From Nocardia sp. (GTDB lineage: Bacteria; Actinomycetota; Actinomycetes; Mycobacteriales; Mycobacteriaceae), in the NCBI GenBank assembly GCA_013361595.1, contig JABFXT010000191.1, positions 1 to 11,049 on the forward strand: a DNA stretch of 11,049 nucleotides, given 5' to 3'. The translations under genes were made by a program, and so were the position numbers. The notes under the pieces are model-generated. The model was not told the origin of the DNA. It searched no databases and saw nothing but the letters and a program-made list of their open reading frames with translations. Shown here piece after piece: positions 7,266-11,049 of the stretch. The first letter of the stretch is position 1, and each line of letters begins with the position of its first letter.

Positions 7266-7333
7266 CATGAGAACTCCTTCGGGATGAGTTCATACGGTCC
7301 GCGGAGGCCGAAGCGAAGGCGAAGGTATCGCAC
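7265..7333 (-). CDS. Micro-ORF A, 22 codons, between hhyS and hhyL
   Basis: The first of two tandem short frames after hhyS. The GTG start at 7333 overlaps the hhyS TAG stop by one base (TAGTG), and the TGA stop overlaps the ATG pair of micro-ORF B. The predicted peptide is basic, core RYLRLRFGLRG followed by PYELIPKEFS. No clear ribosome site lies ahead of the GTG, so reinitiation by ribosomes finishing hhyS would be the likely route. The frame is also open upstream through hhyS, but that part is a shadow of the hhyS frame. I do not recognise the peptide. Its position, exact frame coupling and similarity to B make chance less likely, but expression is not shown. Confidence 0.45.
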   Translation of the reverse strand: MRYLRLRFGLRGPYELIPKEFS

Positions 7334-8388
7334 TACCAGGTTCGGGTCGCGCCGGTCTCGAGCTTGTCGCCCCTGTGCCGCCAGCGTGGCTCTTTGTCGA
7401 CGGTACGACCGGTGATGTGACGGAGGCTGCGGACCACCGATCCATAGATGCCCGAGGCGGTGGAGGAGATCTTCCCGCCGGGTGGCTCGTCCATGAACGG
7501 CATGAATTTGTCGGGGAAGCCGGGCATGGTGCAACCGATACAGATGCCACCAACGTTCGGGCAGCCGCCCACACCGTTGATCCAGCCCCGTTTCGGTACG
7601 TTGCATTTGACCACCGGGCCCCAGCACCCCAGTTTCACGATGCATTTCGGTGACCCGTACTCGGTGGCGAAGTCGCCCTCCTCGTAATAGCCCGCACGGT
7701 CGCAACCCTCGTGCACGGTCGCACCGAACAGCCAGGTGGGGCGCAGCGCCTCGTCGAGTGGGATCATCGGCGCCTGACCGGTGGCGGTATAGAGCAGATA
7801 GGTGAGCGTCTCCGACAGATTGTCCGGGTGGATGGGGCAACCCGGAACACAGACGATGGGGATATCGGCCTTGCTCTTCCAGTCCCAGCCGAGATAGTCG
7901 GGCACGCCCATCGCACCGGTCGGATTCCCCGCCATCGCGTGGATACCGCCGTAGGTCGCGCAGGTGCCGACCGCCACGACGGCCGTGGCTTTGGGGGCGA
8001 GGCGATCCAGCCATTCGCTGGTCGTCAGGGGCTGGCCGGTGGCGGGATCGTTGCCGAAGCCGCACCAGTAGCCTTCGTCGTGTAATTGCTCGTTGGGTAT
8101 CGATCCCTCCACGACCAGTACGAACGGGTCGAGTTCACCCCGGTCCGCCCGGAAGAACCATTCGAGGAAATCGTCGGCACCGCCATTGGGGCCGCACTCG
8201 AAATCGATGAGTGGCCAATGCACGGCGACTTTCGGAAGACCGGGGAGGGCGCCGAGGGCGATTTCCTCGACACTGGGCTGGGTGGCGGCGGTCAACGCCA
8301 CCGAATCGCCGTCGCAACTGAGACCGGCATTGATCCAGAGCACGTGGATCAAGGTCTCTTCGGCTCGGACCGCTTCCTGAGTTGGCAT
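7333..8388 (-). CDS. hhyS: [NiFe]-hydrogenase small subunit, group 1h (HhyS)
   Basis: A 351-aa electron-transfer subunit that should carry three Fe-S clusters from the active site of HhyL outwards. The proximal site reads C25DGD28, where most hydrogenases have CxxC: the second ligand is Asp, the three-Cys-one-Asp arrangement known from the actinobacterial-type hydrogenase structure. Cys143 (GTCATYGG) and Cys184 (PGCPIHPDN) complete it by family alignment. His226, Cys229, Cys249 and Cys255 fit the distal cluster; Cys262, Cys276, Cys283 and Cys286 fit the medial one. The N-terminus (MPTQEAVRAEE) has no twin-arginine signal, and the C-terminus has no membrane helix, so the enzyme should stay on the cytoplasmic side. 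ATG 8388 has AGGTGG upstream. A CRP-type palindrome lies about 60 nt upstream. Confidence 0.97.
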   Translation of the reverse strand: MPTQEAVRAEETLIHVLWINAGLSCDGDSVALTAATQPSVEEIALGALPGLPKVAVHWPLIDFECGPNGGADDFLEWFFRADRGELDPFVLVVEGSIPNEQLHDEGYWCGFGNDPATGQPLTTSEWLDRLAPKATAVVAVGTCATYGGIHAMAGNPTGAMGVPDYLGWDWKSKADIPIVCVPGCPIHPDNLSETLTYLLYTATGQAPMIPLDEALRPTWLFGATVHEGCDRAGYYEEGDFATEYGSPKCIVKLGCWGPVVKCNVPKRGWINGVGGCPNVGGICIGCTMPGFPDKFMPFMDEPPGGKISSTASGIYGSVVRSLRHITGRTVDKEPRWRHRGDKLETGATRTW

Positions 8389-8447
8389 ACGCTGCCACCT
8401 TCCGGAGTCGAAGCGGGGACTGGCCGTTCCGGCTCATTGACCACGGA

Positions 8448-8465
8448 TTGTGACTCTGATCACAA
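8448..8465. promoter_or_regulatory. Probable CRP/GlxR-type operator upstream of hhyS
   Basis: The minus strand reads TTGTGATCAGAGTCACAA, a perfect 6+6 inverted repeat that contains the exact TGTGA-N6-TCACA consensus of cAMP receptor proteins. It starts 4 nt after the hypB stop and its centre lies 68 nt upstream of the hhyS ATG. It implies that hhyS onwards has its own cAMP-responsive promoter apart from hypAB read-through. I see no convincing -10 box between it and 8388, so activation versus repression cannot be decided from the sequence. Confidence 0.75.
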
Positions 8466-8469
8466 CAGT

Positions 8470-9348
<879 letters not shown>

Positions 9349-9686
9349 TCTCGGCTCACTTCCATCGACCGGATCCGCAGGTCCCGGCCCGCTCCTATCG
9401 CCACATCCGCGCTTCCGCACGCGCAGAGCAGGAGCAGATCGGTGACGGGGAAGTCCGCACCGCAGTCGCGGCAGTGCGCCGCACCCGGTACGCACCGGAT
9501 ATCCAGATTCGCGCCCTCGGCGACGGTGCCCTCGGCCGCGATCTCGAAAGCGAATCGCAGGGCATCGGGTACGACGGCGGTCAGCACCCCCACATCGACG
9601 GCCACGCGATACACCGCACGCCCCGCCGCGTGGTCACACACGGCGTCGATGACACTCTGCGCAATCGCGAGTTCGTGCATCACGCT

Positions 9687-9700
9687 CTCGACTCGTCGAG
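9687..9700. promoter_or_regulatory. 14-bp palindrome just upstream of hypA
   Basis: CTCGAC-TC-GTCGAG is a perfect 6+6 inverted repeat that ends 6 nt before the hypA ATG on the minus strand. A TANNNT-type -10 candidate (TAGCAT, minus strand, 9712-9717) lies just upstream, which would place the palindrome in a short 5' leader. It could be an operator or a small RNA hairpin near the ribosome site. No -35 box is recognisable, and GC-rich DNA makes such palindromes fairly common, so this is weak evidence. Confidence 0.3.
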
Positions 9701-9751
9701 GGAACAACTGGATGCTACTCCGGAAGCAGTCGCCGCCGCGGCGGGCCGATC

Positions 9752-9786
9752 GTCTCGGGAGTATCACCCGGGCCTGCCCCCGAGAC
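9752..9786 (-). terminator. Inverted repeat in the scoB-hypA gap, possible terminator or operator
   Basis: GTCTCGGG (9752-9759) and CCCGAGAC (9779-9786) form a perfect 8-bp stem around a 19-nt loop. It lies 70-105 nt after the scoB stop on the minus strand. There is no following run of T, so it is not a classical intrinsic terminator. It may still separate the sco transcript from the hyp genes, as hairpins without a T tract are common in actinobacteria. The remainder of the 176-bp gap (9681-9856) shows no reading frame I would call. Confidence 0.35.
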
Positions 9787-9856
9787 CGTCCCGAGGCCGG
9801 CAGGTCACGACCGAGCTGTCCGGTCACCGGCGTCCGGCTGCCGGGCCCCGGAACCG

Positions 9857-10516
9857 TTACTCCCCGTGCCCCGCGGCGGCCACGAGATCCACGACGAGAT
9901 CGGTATCGGTCGCCGCGCGTACGTCTTCCACTTCCACCTCCGGCGCGAGTTCCCGCAGCACGAGGGCATCGTCGTCGATATCGATCACGGCGAGGTCGGT
10001 GATGATCCGCTGCACCACACCCTGGCCGGTCAGCGGCAGGGTGCATTTCTCGACGATCTTGGCCCCGCCCGCGCGGTCGGTGTGTTCCATGAGGACGATG
10101 ACGCGGCGGGCCCCGTGCACCAGATCCATGGCACCGCCCATTCCCTTGACCATCTTTCCCGGGACCATCCAGTTCGCGAGGTCGCCGGCGCGTGAGACCT
10201 GCATCCCGCCGAGCACGGCGGTATCGATATGCCCGCCGCGGATCATGCCGAACGACAGTGCCGAATCGAAGAAGGCCGCACCGGCATTGACCGTCACGGT
10301 TTCCTTTCCCGCGTTGATCAGGTCGGGATCGACCGCGTCCGCGGTGGGATAGGGCCCGGTACCGAGGATCCCGTTCTCCGAGTGCAGGACGACCCGCACC
10401 TCGGGCGGTAGATAGTTCGGGATCAGCGTCGGCAGACCGATGCCCAGGTTCACGTATTCGCCGGGACGCATCTCCGCCGCGGCCCGTCGCGCCATCTGCT
10501 GCCGGGTCCAGCTCAT
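9857..10516 (-). CDS. scoB: 3-oxoacid CoA-transferase subunit B
   Basis: A 219-aa beta subunit of a family I CoA-transferase, which moves CoA between succinyl-CoA and a 3-oxoacid such as acetoacetate in the cytoplasm. The catalytic glutamate is Glu47 in [12 protein letters not shown], the family signature. Other matching stretches are [56 protein letters not shown] and [13 protein letters not shown] 10516 overlaps the scoA stop as ATGA. Length is normal. It ends in TAA 176 nt before hypA. Exact acyl specificity cannot be read from the sequence; a 3-oxoadipate CoA-transferase is the main alternative. No functional link with the hydrogenase is apparent beyond adjacency. Confidence 0.93.
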   Translation of the reverse strand: MSWTRQQMARRAAAEMRPGEYVNLGIGLPTLIPNYLPPEVRVVLHSENGILGTGPYPTADAVDPDLINAGKETVTVNAGAAFFDSALSFGMIRGGHIDTAVLGGMQVSRAGDLANWMVPGKMVKGMGGAMDLVHGARRVIVLMEHTDRAGGAKIVEKCTLPLTGQGVVQRIITDLAVIDIDDDALVLRELAPEVEVEDVRAATDTDLVVDLVAAAGHGE

Positions 10517-11049
10517 ACCGTTGCCTCCTGCACGGTCCGCTTCTCGATCCGCTTGTCCTGCGGCCCGGTGCGGACGACCCGCTGGACGAACACACCGGGC
10601 AGATGGATCTGCGAGGGATCCAGTGCACCGGGTTCGACGAGTCGCTCCACCTGGGCGATGGTCACTTTTCCGGCCATGGCCGCGAGCGGGTTGAAGTTCA
10701 TCGCGGTCTTGTCGAACACCAGATTTCCCTCGGTATCGCCGGTGACGGCGTGCACCAGCGCGAAATCGGCGCGGATCCCCTCTTCCAGGACGAAGCGCTG
10801 CCCGCGGAATTCGCGCACCTCCTTGGGCGGCGAGGCCACCGCCACCGATCCGTCGGACCGGTACCGCCACGGCAGTCCACCTTCGCTGATCGGGGTGCCC
10901 ACGCCCGCCGGTGTGTAGAAGGCCGGTATTCCGGCGCCGCCGGCCCGCAACCGTTCGGCCAGCGTGCCCTGCGGAGTGAGTTCGACTTCGAGTTCCCCGG
11001 CGAGATACTGCCGGGCGAACTCCTTGTTCTCGCCCACATAGGACGCGGT
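10513..11049 (-). CDS. scoA: 3-oxoacid CoA-transferase subunit A (N-terminus cut by window edge)
   Basis: The last 178 codons plus stop of the alpha subunit partnering ScoB. The frame is open to the window edge; the visible start [14 protein letters not shown] corresponds to a segment well inside the protein, so the beginning of the gene, with the N-terminal glycine-rich part, lies beyond 11049. Recognisable stretches are [69 protein letters not shown] and [11 protein letters not shown], all typical of this subunit. Its TGA overlaps the scoB ATG, so the two are translated together. Whole subunits are usually about 230-260 aa. I see no defects. Confidence 0.93.
   Translation of the reverse strand, partial: TASYVGENKEFARQYLAGELEVELTPQGTLAERLRAGGAGIPAFYTPAGVGTPISEGGLPWRYRSDGSVAVASPPKEVREFRGQRFVLEEGIRADFALVHAVTGDTEGNLVFDKTAMNFNPLAAMAGKVTIAQVERLVEPGALDPSQIHLPGVFVQRVVRTGPQDKRIEKRTVQEATV

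Larger units (their letters stand above)
7197..7333 (-). repeat. Tandem duplication, two units with a 68-nt period, at the hhyS-hhyL junction
   Basis: Two units (7265-7333 and 7197-7265) align without gaps over 69 positions with 58 identical. Each unit starts with a GTG or ATG codon, holds a conserved 20-base block GCCTTCGCTTCGGCCTCCGC, and ends with CCGAAGGAG plus a start codon 5 nt on. Because the period is not a multiple of three, the two copies sit in different frames, and each is kept intact by its own start and stop. It accounts for the whole hhyS-hhyL gap. Confidence 0.93.

Noticed and set aside
8448..8465. The palindrome after hypB as an intrinsic terminator
   Set aside because: The stem is only 6 bp and AT-rich at its base, with no T tract after it, whereas it matches the CRP consensus exactly. 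The regulatory reading is stronger.

Overview
This window is high-GC DNA with dense minus-strand genes, GTG starts and 1- or 4-base stop/start overlaps. It looks like a mycolic-acid actinobacterium, probably Nocardia or a relative; that genus guess rests only on base composition and gene content. Every gene I can support is on the minus strand, so transcription runs from 11049 towards 1.

The core is a [NiFe]-hydrogenase locus of the actinobacterial, oxygen-tolerant group 1h (Hhy) type, the class known for oxidising trace and atmospheric H2. In transcription order it holds: scoA (5' end cut by the window) and scoB, a CoA-transferase pair; a 176-bp gap; hypA and hypB (nickel insertion); a short gap with a near-perfect CRP/GlxR-type palindrome; hhyS (small subunit); two tandem 22-codon micro-ORFs; hhyL (large subunit); an HhyE-like NifU/Rieske iron-sulfur protein; a DUF5947-like and a DUF6084-like protein; a 441-aa operon protein of unknown function; a 39-aa single-pass membrane peptide (DUF6893-like); a 105-aa acidic, disordered-looking protein; the large-subunit endopeptidase; hypC; and the first 223 codons of hypF. 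HypD and HypE are absent and would be expected just beyond position 1.

The genes can be read as one assembly line. HypF (carbamoyl/cyanide donor) and HypC act on Fe(CN)2CO assembly, HypA/HypB deliver nickel, and the protease trims the HhyL tail after His576. HhyS and HhyL form the cytoplasmic-side enzyme, since no Tat signal or membrane anchor is visible. HhyE probably carries electrons towards the quinone pool. The DUF proteins and the small membrane peptide are candidates for assembly or membrane docking.

The most unusual element is the hhyS-hhyL junction. A 68-nt period unit is duplicated in tandem, and each copy carries a complete 22-codon reading frame, a Shine-Dalgarno sequence and a coupled stop/start. 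I see no mobile elements, CRISPR arrays, rRNA or tRNA genes, and no gene-free stretch above 300 bases.
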